From the NCBI GenBank assembly GCA_943846595.1, contig OX044355.1:372001-436000 (forward strand): a DNA stretch of 64,000 nt, written 5' to 3'. This DNA comes from an uncultured Polaribacter sp. Lineage in GTDB: Bacteria; Bacteroidota; Bacteroidia; Flavobacteriales; Flavobacteriaceae. The position numbers and the translations under genes were made by a program. The notes under the pieces were generated by a model that saw nothing but the letters and a program-made list of their open reading frames with translations, ran no database searches and was not told the origin of the DNA. This document shows positions 26,825 to 38,200 of this stretch, piece by piece. Numbering within the stretch: position 1 is the first letter of the stretch; every line of letters starts with the position of its first letter.

Positions 26825-26858
26825 CAAATTTAAACCTTTTCAAAAATGTAGGGTCAAA
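26825..26858 (-). promoter_or_regulatory. Promoter for the MscS-family gene
   Basis: Minus-strand TTTG (26855-26858), 22-base spacer, TAAATTTG (26825-26832), 35 bases upstream of the chosen start. It lies inside the longer open frame, which supports the shorter start. Confidence 0.65.
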
Positions 26859-26885
26859 GAGGTGTAAATAATTAAAAAAAAAAGT

Positions 26886-27329
26886 ATGAAAAATTCAATC
26901 TGTATTTTAATTCTAGTATTTGCCACCATATTTTCAACTCAGGCTCAAAAGAAAAGAGGGCGCAAAGGTTTGGAAATGAGCACTGCTCAACAAGCCACAT
27001 TAAAAGTCAAACAAATGACGTTGGCTTTGGATTTAAATGCAACACAACAAAAAGAAATTATGGCATTAATGATAACAAAAATTGATGCTGTAAAGAAAAT
27101 GAAAACCGCAAGAAAAGAAATTAGAAAATCAGAAAAGAAACCAAGTGCAGATGCCATTTTTACAATGAAAAACAACTACTTGGATGCTCAAATTATGATA
27201 AAAAATAAGATGAAGCAAATTTTAACTGCGGCACAATTTCAGAAATTCGAAAAAATGGCAAAAACAAAAAAACGAATGGCTGTAAAGAAAATGAAACACC
27301 AAAAGGGAAAAAGAGGAAGTAGAAAATAA
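26886..27329 (+). CDS. Small basic periplasmic protein, Spy/CpxP-like helical
   Basis: A 147-residue exported protein: signal peptide MKNSICILILVFATIFSTQA, then a helical body rich in Lys, Met and Gln (VKQMTLALDLNATQQKEIMALM) and a strongly basic tail (RMAVKKMKHQKGKRGSRK). The two LTxxQ-like blocks, LNATQQKEI and LTAAQFQKFEKM, resemble the LTxxQ motifs of Spy/CpxP periplasmic chaperones and the DUF4890 family of Bacteroidota. Function is inferred as envelope stress or chaperone-like. A strong terminator follows. Confidence 0.7.
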   Translation: MKNSICILILVFATIFSTQAQKKRGRKGLEMSTAQQATLKVKQMTLALDLNATQQKEIMALMITKIDAVKKMKTARKEIRKSEKKPSADAIFTMKNNYLDAQIMIKNKMKQILTAAQFQKFEKMAKTKKRMAVKKMKHQKGKRGSRK

Positions 27330-27362
27330 AGATCTTTTGGGTTCTTTATTTTTAATTAAACA

Positions 27363-27394
27363 CTCGGTTTCTCAAAAGAAATCGAGTTTTTTTT
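27363..27394 (+). terminator. Terminator after the Spy-like gene
   Basis: 10-bp stem with one G-T pair (27363-27372 with 27377-27386), CAAA loop, then eight T. Confidence 0.88.
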
Positions 27395-27424
27395 GTCTTT
27401 TAAAATAAGCGAAAAAATTACTTT

Positions 27425-27940
27425 TTATTCTTTCACCCAACTTGAATACTCCACATAATTATTGGCAATTCTATTAATTTCTCCAGAAATAAGTTCTTGC
27501 GAAATATCTTTTACTTTTTTGGCAGGAATCCCTGCATAGATACTACCACTTTCTACCGTTGTATTTTTAGGAACCACGGCACCAGCTGCAATAATTGAGT
27601 TCGATTCAATAATACAATCATCCATGATGATACTTCCCATTCCTATTAAAACATTGTCGTGAATTGTACAACCATGTACAATCGCATTATGACCAATAGA
27701 AACATTATTTCCGATGGTAGTAGGTGATTTTTGATAGGTCGCATGAAGGACAGCACCGTCTTGAATATTCACCTTATTTCCTATTTTTATGTAGTGGACG
27801 TCACCACGAATGACCGCATTATACCATACAGAACATTCTTTTCCAAACGAAACCTCACCAACAATTGTGGCGTTTTCGGCAATAAAACAATCAGTGGGTA
27901 TTTGTGGGTGTTTTCCTTTTACGGGTTTGATAACTGCCAT
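27425..27940 (-). CDS. Gamma-carbonic anhydrase-like hexapeptide-repeat protein
   Basis: A 171-residue left-handed beta-helix protein of the gamma carbonic anhydrase / YrdA group. The hexapeptide turns are plain (TIVGEVSFGKECSVWYNAVIRGD, KIGNKVNIQDGAVLH, TIGNNVSIGHNAIVHGCTI). Three histidines at the expected zinc positions are present in VLHATYQ, IGHNA and IVHGC. Enzyme activity in this family is often low or lacking, so the true role is open. It follows the glucosaminidase gene by 5 bases and is the last of a three-gene minus-strand unit. Confidence 0.9.
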   Translation of the reverse strand: MAVIKPVKGKHPQIPTDCFIAENATIVGEVSFGKECSVWYNAVIRGDVHYIKIGNKVNIQDGAVLHATYQKSPTTIGNNVSIGHNAIVHGCTIHDNVLIGMGSIIMDDCIIESNSIIAAGAVVPKNTTVESGSIYAGIPAKKVKDISQELISGEINRIANNYVEYSSWVKE

Positions 27941-27945
27941 ACTTT

Positions 27946-28788
27946 TTATTGTATTCTTAATATTTTTCCTATTTCAAGATCATTGCTTTCTAAATTGTTT
28001 TGCTTTTTCAAGGCTGCTACTGAAATATTGAACTTCCTGGCAATCGCATACAGGGTATCTCCTTTTTCAACAACATAAGAAATACTTTGTAATTCTTTAG
28101 AAGGTGCACTTTGAACAATTTCATCTTCTTTTAACTTCAGTTTTTTAGTTTTGTAATGCTTCTTTTTAAAAGAATCAAATTCATACAATTTATACGTCTT
28201 TATGAGTTTTATCAATTTTTGAGGATACTTCCTATCGGTAGCATAACCTGCTTTTCGCAAGCCTTTTGCCCATTTCTTGTAATCTTTCTTGTTGTAATCA
28301 AACAAAAAAGCATAGCGACTTCTGTTTGATAAAAATTCGGAATGGTCTTTATAGGATGTTTCTACAAATTGATATTTCCGAAAACACTCTCCCTTCTCAT
28401 CATCGTCATGATAAACGCGTTCACCTTGCCATTTACGATGGCATTTGATACCGAAGTGATTGTTCGATTTTATCGCCAAAAGACTCTTTCCACTTCCAGA
28501 TTCTAGAATTCCTTGAGCGAGTGTAATACTAGCAGGAATTTGTGAAGTATGCATTTCGTGAACCGCAATGGGTGCATATTTCAGGATGTATTGTAGTATA
28601 TTTTTGTTTAAGTTTCCAACATTTTTTTCGAGATCTCGAACGTGCTTTACTTGATCTACAGAAGGGAAATCCTTTGTTGTTGATGCTTGATCTGAAGCTC
28701 TAGATGATTTATTAACAACTACTTTTTTGGAGCCACAACTGGCTAAAATGAATGAAAAAATGCAGATAAACAGGATTCGTAATGTCAT
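27946..28788 (-). CDS. Glucosaminidase-LysM lipoprotein
   Basis: A cell-wall hydrolase, 280 residues. A lipoprotein signal (MTLRILFICIFSFILASCGSKK, cysteine at 18) is followed by a glucosaminidase domain at about 60-200, with the probable catalytic glutamate in AQGILESGSGKSLLA and the SNNHFGIKC block, then a C-terminal LysM peptidoglycan-binding motif (YVVEKGDTLYAIARKFNISVAALKKQN, about 233-260). It would cut the glycan strand of peptidoglycan at the inner face of the outer membrane. Its ATG overlaps the stop of the upstream deaminase gene by one base. Confidence 0.92.
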   Translation of the reverse strand: MTLRILFICIFSFILASCGSKKVVVNKSSRASDQASTTKDFPSVDQVKHVRDLEKNVGNLNKNILQYILKYAPIAVHEMHTSQIPASITLAQGILESGSGKSLLAIKSNNHFGIKCHRKWQGERVYHDDDEKGECFRKYQFVETSYKDHSEFLSNRSRYAFLFDYNKKDYKKWAKGLRKAGYATDRKYPQKLIKLIKTYKLYEFDSFKKKHYKTKKLKLKEDEIVQSAPSKELQSISYVVEKGDTLYAIARKFNISVAALKKQNNLESNDLEIGKILRIQ

Positions 28789-29723
28789 TAAATATGTATT
28801 AATTCTTGATTTTTCTTCTTTAGTTTTTTGTTCACTCCTTCAATTCCTTGGAGTCCTCCCGTATGAATTGCAAGGATATTACTATTGACTGGAAAATAAT
28901 CTTTTGAAATTAAATCTAAAATTCCAAACAGCATTTTGCCTGTATAGATTGGATCCAAGACAATTTGATTTTCCTTGGAGAACTGATTGATAAAACTAAT
29001 AAGGACTTCATTATATTTTGCGTACCCTCCAAAATGATAACTCGTTGTTAATTGCCAATTTTTTTTTGTTGTAAACTTCTCAATTTCGTCTTGTAAAAAA
29101 ATGCCTTTTAGGGCAGGAAATCCAAGGATTTCCTGGTGAATTTCTGCTGCATTTATCAATCCAGAAATGGTGCCTCCGGTTCCAATTGCACAACAAATAT
29201 AATCGAATTTTGAATCTTCTTTGGTTACAATCTCTTCACAGCCTTTTAAGGCCAAACGATTGGTACCGCCTTCTGGTATTAAATAGAAATTACCATAGGT
29301 TTCTTTTAGTTGATTGAGAAAGGATTTTTCAGATTTTTCTCGATACGATTCCCGAGATATAAATTTAAAAAGCATGCCGTTTCTATGGGCTTCTCTCAAT
29401 GTAGAATTACTTGCTAGCGTTTTCGCAAGATCATGCCCCAATTCATCCCCTCTTATGATGCCGATCGATTTAAACCCATTTAATTGGGCTGCAATGGCAG
29501 TGGCCACAATATGATTGGAAAACGCACCTCCAAAAGTCAATAAAGTCGCTTTCTGTTGTTCTTTTGCTGCGCGTAAATTGTATTTTAATTTCCGAAATTT
29601 GTTTCCTGAAACAAATGGGTGAATTAAATCTTCTCTTTTAATAAAGAGTTCGACTTTTTTTTCTTCCAAAAGTGGAAGGTGTATTTGTTGATTTTTTGAA
29701 GGTTTTTGAAAATCGAAATCCAT
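28788..29723 (-). CDS. PLP-dependent deaminase/desulfhydrase (ACC deaminase / D-cysteine desulfhydrase family)
   Basis: A fold-type II pyridoxal-phosphate enzyme. Start chosen at 29723 (MDFDFQKPSK), because the longer frame only adds five residues. The lysine that forms the Schiff base is in SGNKFRKLKYNL near residue 47, and the phosphate-binding loop is CAIGTGGTISGL; TFGGAFSNHIVATA is the usual nucleophile-side motif. Members act on 1-aminocyclopropane-1-carboxylate or D-cysteine, and sequence alone does not separate them. It is coupled to the downstream glucosaminidase gene by a TAATG overlap, a flavobacterial arrangement whose biochemical sense is unclear. Confidence 0.86.
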   Translation of the reverse strand: MDFDFQKPSKNQQIHLPLLEEKKVELFIKREDLIHPFVSGNKFRKLKYNLRAAKEQQKATLLTFGGAFSNHIVATAIAAQLNGFKSIGIIRGDELGHDLAKTLASNSTLREAHRNGMLFKFISRESYREKSEKSFLNQLKETYGNFYLIPEGGTNRLALKGCEEIVTKEDSKFDYICCAIGTGGTISGLINAAEIHQEILGFPALKGIFLQDEIEKFTTKKNWQLTTSYHFGGYAKYNEVLISFINQFSKENQIVLDPIYTGKMLFGILDLISKDYFPVNSNILAIHTGGLQGIEGVNKKLKKKNQELIHI

Positions 29724-29801
29724 AATTTTTAACTTCAATAAAGATACAGAAAACCCTGTGAAACCGAAATGATTTCAACGTTTATCAAAAAACACAAAGT
29801 A

Positions 29802-31721
29802 TTAAGAAAATTTAGAAATCTGTCCTTCAACTTTTTCCCAATCTGCCATTAGAGCATCTACCGCTGCCTTCTTGTCTTTGTAGTTCTCAAAGAAATTGGG
29901 TTGCGATGAAACTTCCTCGTAATTCTGAGCCAATTCTATATCTATTTTTTCGATTTCTTTTTCTAAATCAGCAATCTCTGTCTCTATTCTTGACAGTTTG
30001 TTGTTTAGTTTTTTTAAGTCTTTTTCTTGCGCGCTCGATCCTCGTTGTGCTGCTGATTTATAGGAGGTTTTATCTATCTTAATAACAGTTCTTTTTTCTG
30101 CTTCTCGGAGGTTTTCGATCTTATGCTGTTCTAAGAAATAATCAATATCCCCTAAATATTCTTTAATTACTTTGTCTTTAAAACCATACACAGTAGAAGT
30201 CAACCCTTGTAGAAAATCTCGATCATGCGAAACCACAATTAAGGTTCCACTAAACTGTTTTAAGGCTTGTTTTAAAACATTTTTTGAGGCAATATCTAAG
30301 TGGTTTGTTGGCTCATCCATAATTAGCACATTAAATGGTGCTAAAAGTAATTTACACAATGCCAATCGGTTTCTTTCCCCTCCAGACAATACTTTTGCCT
30401 TTTTATCTACTGCATCTCCTCCAAACAAAAAGGACCCTAACATGTCTCTAACACGCATTCTGTTTCCATCAGTTGCCGCATCTTCCATAATTTCCAATAC
30501 GGTTTTCTCTGGGGGTAAATGTTCGGATTGGTTTTGTGCAAAATAGCCAATCTCGACATTGTGCCCAAGTTTTAAATTTCCTTCAAATGGAATGTCATTG
30601 ACCATCATTTTGGCTAAGGTTGATTTTCCTTGTCCGTTTTGGCCTACAAATGCAATCTTACTATTTCGTTCGATCAACAAATCAACATTCGATAAAACGT
30701 GTTTATCTCCATAACTTTTGGAAAGGTTTTCCGCTTCAATAATTATTTTTCCAGGTTCTTTTGAAATGGCAAAACGTAAACTCATCGCTTGATTATCATC
30801 TTGGTCTACTTCAATCAATTCAACTTTATCAAGCTGTTTCATTAAAGATTGAGCCATGGATGCTTTACTTGCTTTGGCTTTAAACTTATTGATTAAATGC
30901 TGTTTTTGTTTTATTTCTTTCTCTTGATTTTTCTGTGCTTGTAATTGTTTTTCTTTAATCTCTCCTCGTAAAACCAAGAACTCTGAATAGGGTTTTTTGT
31001 AATCGTAAATTTGTCCTAAAGAAATTTCAATTGTTCTATTGGTTACATTATCTAAAAACATTTTATCATGCGACACCAAAACAATGGCCCCTGAGTATGC
31101 TTTTAAAAAGTTTTCTAACCAAATAATGGATTCAATATCCAAGTGATTAGTTGGCTCATCCAGTAACAAAATATCGTTGTTCTGTAAAAGTAATTTTGCC
31201 AATTCGATACGCATTCGCCAACCACCAGAAAAAGTGTCTGTTAATTTATCAAAATCTTCTCTTTGAAAACCCAATCCTTGTAAAATTTTCTCGGTATCTC
31301 CTTGGTAATTGTATCCTCCAAGTAATTCGTAGCGTTCTGTTAAATCTGTAAGATCGATAATTAACTGACTGTATCCATCGCTTTCATAATCGGTTCTTGT
31401 CGCCAATTGCTCATTAATTTCATCAAGTTTTACTTCAATTTCTTTAATTTCAACAAATGCTTGATACGCTTCCTCTAAAATAGTTCTCCCTGCTACAAAA
31501 TCAATATCCTGACGTAAAAAACCCATTCGGATATCTTTGTCAAAAGCCATCGTACCACCACTGGTCTCGATATCTTTGGACAAGACTTTTAAAAGTGTTG
31601 ATTTTCCAGCACCATTTTTACCAATTAGGCCGATTCGATCGCCTTTATTCAGTTTGAAAGTAATTCCAGAAAACAAATCTGTCCCCATAAAAGAAACCGA
31701 TAGATTGTGTACGTTTAACAT
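29802..31721 (-). CDS. ABC-F family ATPase
   Basis: A soluble protein of 639 residues with two ABC ATPase domains and no membrane part. Walker A motifs are GKNGAGKST and GQNGQGKST, signature motifs DTFSGGWRMR and KVLSGGERNRLAL, Walker B LLLDEPTNHLD and LIMDEPTNHLD. Between them is the charged linker (about 235-300) that in ABC-F proteins reaches the ribosomal P/E site; a C-terminal coiled coil (about 560-635) resembles Uup. ABC-F proteins relieve ribosome stalling. A TAGCTTTG -7 element is at 31747-31754. Confidence 0.95.
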   Translation of the reverse strand: MLNVHNLSVSFMGTDLFSGITFKLNKGDRIGLIGKNGAGKSTLLKVLSKDIETSGGTMAFDKDIRMGFLRQDIDFVAGRTILEEAYQAFVEIKEIEVKLDEINEQLATRTDYESDGYSQLIIDLTDLTERYELLGGYNYQGDTEKILQGLGFQREDFDKLTDTFSGGWRMRIELAKLLLQNNDILLLDEPTNHLDIESIIWLENFLKAYSGAIVLVSHDKMFLDNVTNRTIEISLGQIYDYKKPYSEFLVLRGEIKEKQLQAQKNQEKEIKQKQHLINKFKAKASKASMAQSLMKQLDKVELIEVDQDDNQAMSLRFAISKEPGKIIIEAENLSKSYGDKHVLSNVDLLIERNSKIAFVGQNGQGKSTLAKMMVNDIPFEGNLKLGHNVEIGYFAQNQSEHLPPEKTVLEIMEDAATDGNRMRVRDMLGSFLFGGDAVDKKAKVLSGGERNRLALCKLLLAPFNVLIMDEPTNHLDIASKNVLKQALKQFSGTLIVVSHDRDFLQGLTSTVYGFKDKVIKEYLGDIDYFLEQHKIENLREAEKRTVIKIDKTSYKSAAQRGSSAQEKDLKKLNNKLSRIETEIADLEKEIEKIDIELAQNYEEVSSQPNFFENYKDKKAAVDALMADWEKVEGQISKFS

Positions 31722-31746
31722 GAAAATTTGGTAATTTTATAAGGCG

Positions 31747-31754
31747 CAAAGCTA
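31747..31754 (-). promoter_or_regulatory. Putative -7 element for the ABC-F gene
   Basis: TAGCTTTG on the minus strand, 25 bases upstream of the start codon. No -33 TTG at the usual distance. Confidence 0.5.
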
Positions 31755-32202
31755 CTCAAAAAAAAAGAGTTATAATGTTTAAAAAAAAACATAATAATTA
31801 GTCTTTATTCATCGTCATTGAAAACAATAGCATTAATAAATATCTCGAAAATATAGTTGGTTTGTTTTAATAAAAATTATAGCAGAAGCTGTCTTTAATT
31901 ATTAAAATCGAACTCTTTGCTTTTTTTAAAATATTATTGTAATTTTAATTATAATTAATAATAATACTTTTAATTTTAGCCCGTTTTTGGCCCATTTGTG
32001 GCTCATCAATGTTATTGGACCAAAAAAACGAATATTATATTGTAATATAATCTTATGTTTGTTTTATAAATTGTATCAAAATAAATATTTGAACAACTAA
32101 GTCAATATAATCTAGTCAAATTTAATAAAATATTTAATTATAACAATTTTTTAAAAAATTCGTTTACTTTTTAGTTATTTCATTACAAGAAACCTGTACG
32201 AT
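31755..32202 (+). promoter_or_regulatory. AT-rich control region before the giant adhesin gene
   Basis: About 450 bases without a gene. They contain TATGTTTG at 32054-32061, a full match to the -7 consensus, 141 bases before the adhesin ATG, and an 8-bp perfect inverted repeat ATTATATT/AATATAAT with a 2-base centre at 32034-32051, directly upstream of that box. A long untranslated leader would follow. No -33 match at normal spacing is seen. The sequence is so AT-rich that chance matches are likely. Confidence 0.4.
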
Positions 32203-35200
32203 ATGAAAAGTCCTTCACAATTAATTACAAAAAGAGTATTTCTCTTAATTTTTGTTTTCACTTTTAACTTTTTGAGCTTTTCTCAACAAACAGTTTTAGA
32301 AAATTGTACCGAAGTATCTAAATCAATTGAGATTCTTAAGTTTCAAGAGGATCTAATCTATGGTCCAGGATCAAATATCACTGTATTCATAAATCCTATA
32401 GGGGTTTTTGAATTAGATAATCAATTTAAACTCTTTTTGGTAGATCAATCCACGAATACCGAAACACTTTTAAGCACCAAAGATGAGTTTTACATTCCTA
32501 TCTTAAATGGAACGATTCCAGCAGATATAAATCCTGGAAACTACACCTTAAAAATAACAGCACAATCAATCAACGATGAAGGAGGTACTTTCATTGAGCA
32601 ATCAACAAATGAGTTTGTTATTTCTGAAAATTCAGTTACAAATTCAATTTTATCCCTTCCAACTTCACCTAGTGGAGTTTTATCTTTACAAGATTTTTCA
32701 AAATGTCTTGACTATAATAATAACAATTATAACATAGGTTTCTTAACTGCAGCGAGCGATTATGATACTGGAACTAGTTTTTCAATTGTATTAGATAATT
32801 TTGTTCCAAATGCATTTGAAGCAAAAATGTATTTACTGTCAGACAATACAGCTACCACTGCATTGGACTATGAATTAGATACTGGTACTGCCCTTTCTAT
32901 TGGTAGTGTTATAACGGTTCCTCAAGGAATAGATGTTGGAACCTATTTGATTGAATTTACAAAAACAGTTGATGATATCTCCATGACTTACGGTGTTATA
33001 TTTATGGTAAATACCGGAAATACCGCTCTAGGAAATTTATCAAGTGATGAAGTTTGTGTTGATTCAGATGTTGTTTTTACTGTAGATGCTACTGCTGTAA
33101 AAGATAATTACCCTGGATCTAAATATAGTTTTAATTTTGGAGATGGATCTCCTGAAATTGAAATTACTCACAATCAACTCTTGAGTTGTTCTCAAATTGT
33201 CCATACTTTTATCAACCCGACATGTTCGGCTGAAGAACAAGTTTTAAATCCAAACTCTGAAGATGATGAATATTTTTTTCAAGTTGACTTTAAGCTCTTC
33301 AATAAGTACCTTTTAGATGATTTCGTTTACTATTGTGATACTTTTCTTTCAAATGGAGGTGGAACCACTAAATGGATAAATGTAAATACTCCTCCCATAT
33401 CGGATTTCACAAAACCAGATAAAGTTTGTGTTAATTCTGAAATTATTGCTATTGAAGCTTCAACATTACCAGAATATGGAACAGGGTCGTCATGTGAATC
33501 CAGTTATGTTTCTAGATGGGAGTTTTATCCTCCATATTATTCTGGCTTTGAAGAAGTTCTGAGTACGACTGCTGGAAGTATTTATGAAGGATGGATTACA
33601 GTAAATCCTGATTCTGGTCAATCTATTCTTACCATTCCTGAAGCTTACACTAGTGTTCCAGGTTGCTACAAATTAAGACTCACAACAAATACAACTTCTG
33701 GATGTGATCAATTTTCAATTATTGAAAAAACAATTATTGTAGAACCAAATCCTGAACCAGATTTTACCTACACCCCACCAACATCTTTATGTACTCCGGT
33801 AACTATTGATTTTATCAACACCTCCAATACAGAAAACATTAACCCTCCATCTTGTGGAGATCCAATATACACATGGAGTGTAGAACCATTATCTGGAACA
33901 CCAGCAACCACTGAAGGATTTACACTATTAGAAGCAGAAAACCAAACAAATAATAGTATTCAATTTACACAAGCTGGAACTTATAATGTATCACTAAAAC
34001 TTGAAAATTCTTGTGGAATAGAAACAACAACGCAACAGATTACTGTAATCTCAGATCCAACGGTATCATTTTCTCCAGATTCTAATCAATTTTGTCAGGA
34101 ATCTCCAGCTGGATATACCCTAGACTTTTCAGATACCTCTATTGCTCCTACATACAGTGAAGCTCCCTTTACTCCAACAAGTTATTTATGGGAAGTTTTT
34201 GAAAGTGACGGTGTGACTATTTCAAATGATTATAATTATGTAAACGGAACATCAGCTTCATCAGAATATCCTCAAATAGATTTTTCAGAATTTGGCGTTT
34301 ATAAAATTAAGGTAACTGTTTCTGGGAATTGTGGAAATCAAAGTTCTGATGTATTTGAGTTTACTTTAAAACAATCTCCTATTCTTACTAATACCGAGCT
34401 AAATCAACAAATTTGTTCTGAAGAAGATACGGAAGAAATTATATTTACATCCGATATGTCAAATACGACATATGTTTGGGAAGCAACTACTTCTGATCCT
34501 ATTACAGGATTTCCTGTAGGTGAACAAACCACTGGCTCAATTCCAGTCATGACCTTACAAAACTCTTGTAATGTTACTGGTAATGTTACTATTCAAGTAA
34601 TCCCTGAAGTGAATGGCTGTTCAGGAGATCCAATTGATTTTACAATTACAGTTGATCCTAAACCTCAAATAGAGAATAAAGCTCCAGCAGCAATTTGTTC
34701 TGGAGAGGAATTTACCTTTGTACCAGTAAACAGCTGTACAACAGGGGGTGATATCGTACCAGAAAATACAACTTATACCTGGAGTGTAACCCAAATAACA
34801 GGAACTGTTAGCGGTTTAGATTCAGACGATTCTGGTACTGGAAGTGTTTCAGGAACCATCACAAATACTAGTTCTACTATTGCTATTATTGAATATACCG
34901 TAATTCCAACAACTCCAAACGGGTGTCTTGGAGATGATTTTACAGTTACCGTTACAGTAAATCCTGAACCTGTTGTTACAAACCAAACGATTACTGTATG
35001 TAGTGATGAAAACCTAAATCAAGCGTTCAATGCATCTACCTCTGTAGCTGCGGACACTTATAATGTAACCAACTTACAAACTAATGGATTAAGCATTTCT
35101 GCTGGAAACCCTGCTGTTATAGACGGATTATTGGCTAACGATCTAGAAGACGATGCTTTTACAAACCTAACAAACGCTCCTGTTGATGTAATTTATACAG

Positions 35201-38200
35201 TGGTTCCTGTTTCTGGAAGTAACTGTGAAGGGGATCCGTTTACTGTAACTGTAACCGTAAACCCAGAACCTGTAGTTGCTAATCAAACCACTACCGTTTG
35301 TAGTGACGAAATTTTAGGGTTTACCTTAGAAAATGATCTTAATGGTCCTGATGTTGCAAGCTATAACCTAACCAATATTACTTCTAACGGATTGACTGCC
35401 GCATCCGGAAATACAACCGTACAAAATGCACTTTCAAGTGATGCAATCAGCAATGATTCTTGGAATAATATCACTGGCACTGCTCAAGATGTAGTGTATA
35501 CGTTTATTCCTGTGGGTGATAATGGATGTCTTGGAGATCCTTTTACAGTTACTGTAACTGTAAACCCAGAACCTGTAGTTACTAATCAAACCACTACAGT
35601 TTGTAGTGACGAAGCTTTAGGATACATCTTAGCTAATGATATAGATACTCCAAATGTAGCCAGTTATAACCTCACAAGTATTGTTGATAATGGTTTAATA
35701 CCTGCCTCTGGAAATATAGTTATCCAAAATGGATTTTTAAGTGATGCAATTAGTAATGATTCTTGGAATAATATCACGAGTGCTGCACTTGATGTGATAT
35801 ATACATTTGTTCCTGTTGGTGATAACGGGTGTCTTGGAGATGATTTTACAGTTACCGTTACAGTAAATCCTGAGCCTGTTGTTACAAACCAAACGATTAC
35901 TGTATGTAGTGATGAAAATCTAAATCAAGCGTTCAATGCATCTACCTCTGTAGCTGCGGATACTTATAATGTAACCAACTTACAAACCAATGGATTAAGC
36001 ATTTCTGCTGGAAACCCTGATGTTGCAAACGGATTATTGGCTAACGATCTAGAAGACGATGCTTTTACAAACCTAACAAACGCTCCTGTTGATGTAATTT
36101 ATACAGTGGTTCCTGTTTCTGGAAGTAACTGTGAAGGGGAGCCGTTTAGCGTAACTGTAACCGTAAACCCAGAACCTGTAGTTGCTAATCAAACTACTAC
36201 AGTTTGTAGTGACGAAATTTTAGGATTTACCTTAGAAAATGATCCTAATGGTCCTGATGTTGCAAGCTATAACCTAACCAATATTACTTCTAACGAATTG
36301 ACTGCCGCATCCGGAAATACAACTCAACAAAATGGACTTTCAAGTGATGCAATCAGCAATGATTCTTGGAATAATATCACTGGCACTGCTCAAGATGTAG
36401 TGTATACGTTTATTCCTGTGGGTGATAATGGATGTCTTGGAGATCCTTTTACAGTTACTGTAACTGTAAACCCAGAACCTGTAGTTACTAATCAAACCAC
36501 TACAGTTTGTAGTGACGAAGCTTTAGGATACATCTTAGCTAATGATATAGATACTCCAAATGTAGCCAGTTATAACCTCACAAGTATTGTTGATAATGGT
36601 TTAATACCTGCCTCTGGAAATATAGTTATCCAAAATGGATTTTTAAGTGATGCAATTAGTAATGATTCTTGGAATAATATCACGAGTGCTGCACTTGATG
36701 TGATATATACATTTGTTCCTGTTGGTGATAACGGGTGTCTTGGAGATGATTTTACAGTTACCGTTACAGTAAATCCTGAGCCTGTTGTTACAAACCAAAC
36801 GATTACTGTATGTAGTGATGAAAATCTAAATCAAGCGTTCAATGCATCTACCTCTGTAGCTGCGGATACTTATAATGTAACCAACTTACAAACCAATGGA
36901 TTAAGCATTTCTGCTGGAAACCCTGATGTTGCAAACGGATTATTGGCTAACGATCTAGAAGACGATGCTTTTACAAACCTAACAAACGCTCCTGTTGATG
37001 TAATTTATACAGTGGTGCCTGTTTCTGGAAGTAACTGTGAAGGGGAGCCGTTTAGCGTAACTGTAACCGTAAACCCAGAACCTGTAGTTGCTAATCAAAC
37101 TACTACAGTTTGTAGTGACGAAATTTTAGGATTTACCTTAGAAAATGATCCTAATGGTCCTGATGTTGCAAGCTATAACCTAACCAATATTACTTCTAAC
37201 GAATTGACTGCCGCATCCGGAAATACAACTCAACAAAATGGACTTTCAAGTGATGCAATCAGCAATGATTCTTGGAATAATATCACTGGCACTGCTCAAG
37301 ATGTAGTGTATACGTTTATTCCTGTGGGTGATAATGGATGTCTTGGAGATCCTTTTACAGTTACTGTAACTGTAAACCCAGAACCTGTAGTTACTAATCA
37401 AACCACTACAGTTTGTAGTGACGAAGCTTTAGGATACATCTTAGCTAATGATGTAGATACTCCAAATGTAGCCAGTTATAACCTCACAAGTATTGTTGAT
37501 AATGGTTTAATACCTGCCTCTGGAAATATAGTTATCCAAAATGGACTTTTAAGTGATGCAATTAGTAATGATTCTTGGAATAATATCACGAGTGCTGCAC
37601 TTGATGTGATATATACATTTGTTCCTGTTGGTGATAACGGGTGTCTTGGAGATGATTTTACAGTTACCGTTACAGTAAATCCTGAACCTGTTGTTACAAA
37701 CCAAACGATTACTGTATGTAGTGATGAAAACCTAAATCAAGCGTTCAATGCATCTACCTCTGTAGCTGCGGACACTTATAATGTAACCAACTTACAAACT
37801 AATGGATTAAGCATTTCTGCTGGAAACCCAGCGGTTGCGAACGGTTTATTGGCTAACGATCTAGAAGATGATGCTTTTACAAACCTAACAAACGCTCCTG
37901 TTGATGTAATTTATACAGTGGTTCCTGTTTCTGGAAGTAACTGTGAAGGGGAGCCGTTTAGCGTAACTGTAACCGTAAACCCAGAACCTGTAGTTGCTAA
38001 TCAAACTACTACAGTTTGTAGTGACGAAATTTTAGGATTTACCTTAGAAAATGATCCTAATGGTCCTGATGTTGCAAGCTATAACCTAACCAATATTACT
38101 TCTAACGAATTGACTGCCGCATCCGGAAATACAACTCAACAAAATGGACTTTCAAGTGATGCAATCAGCAACGATTCTTGGAATAATATCACTGACACTG

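Noticed and set aside
26790..26843. Upstream ATG extending the MscS-like protein by 18 residues
   Set aside because: The added residues would bury the signal peptide; the promoter boxes at 26825-26858 lie within that extension.
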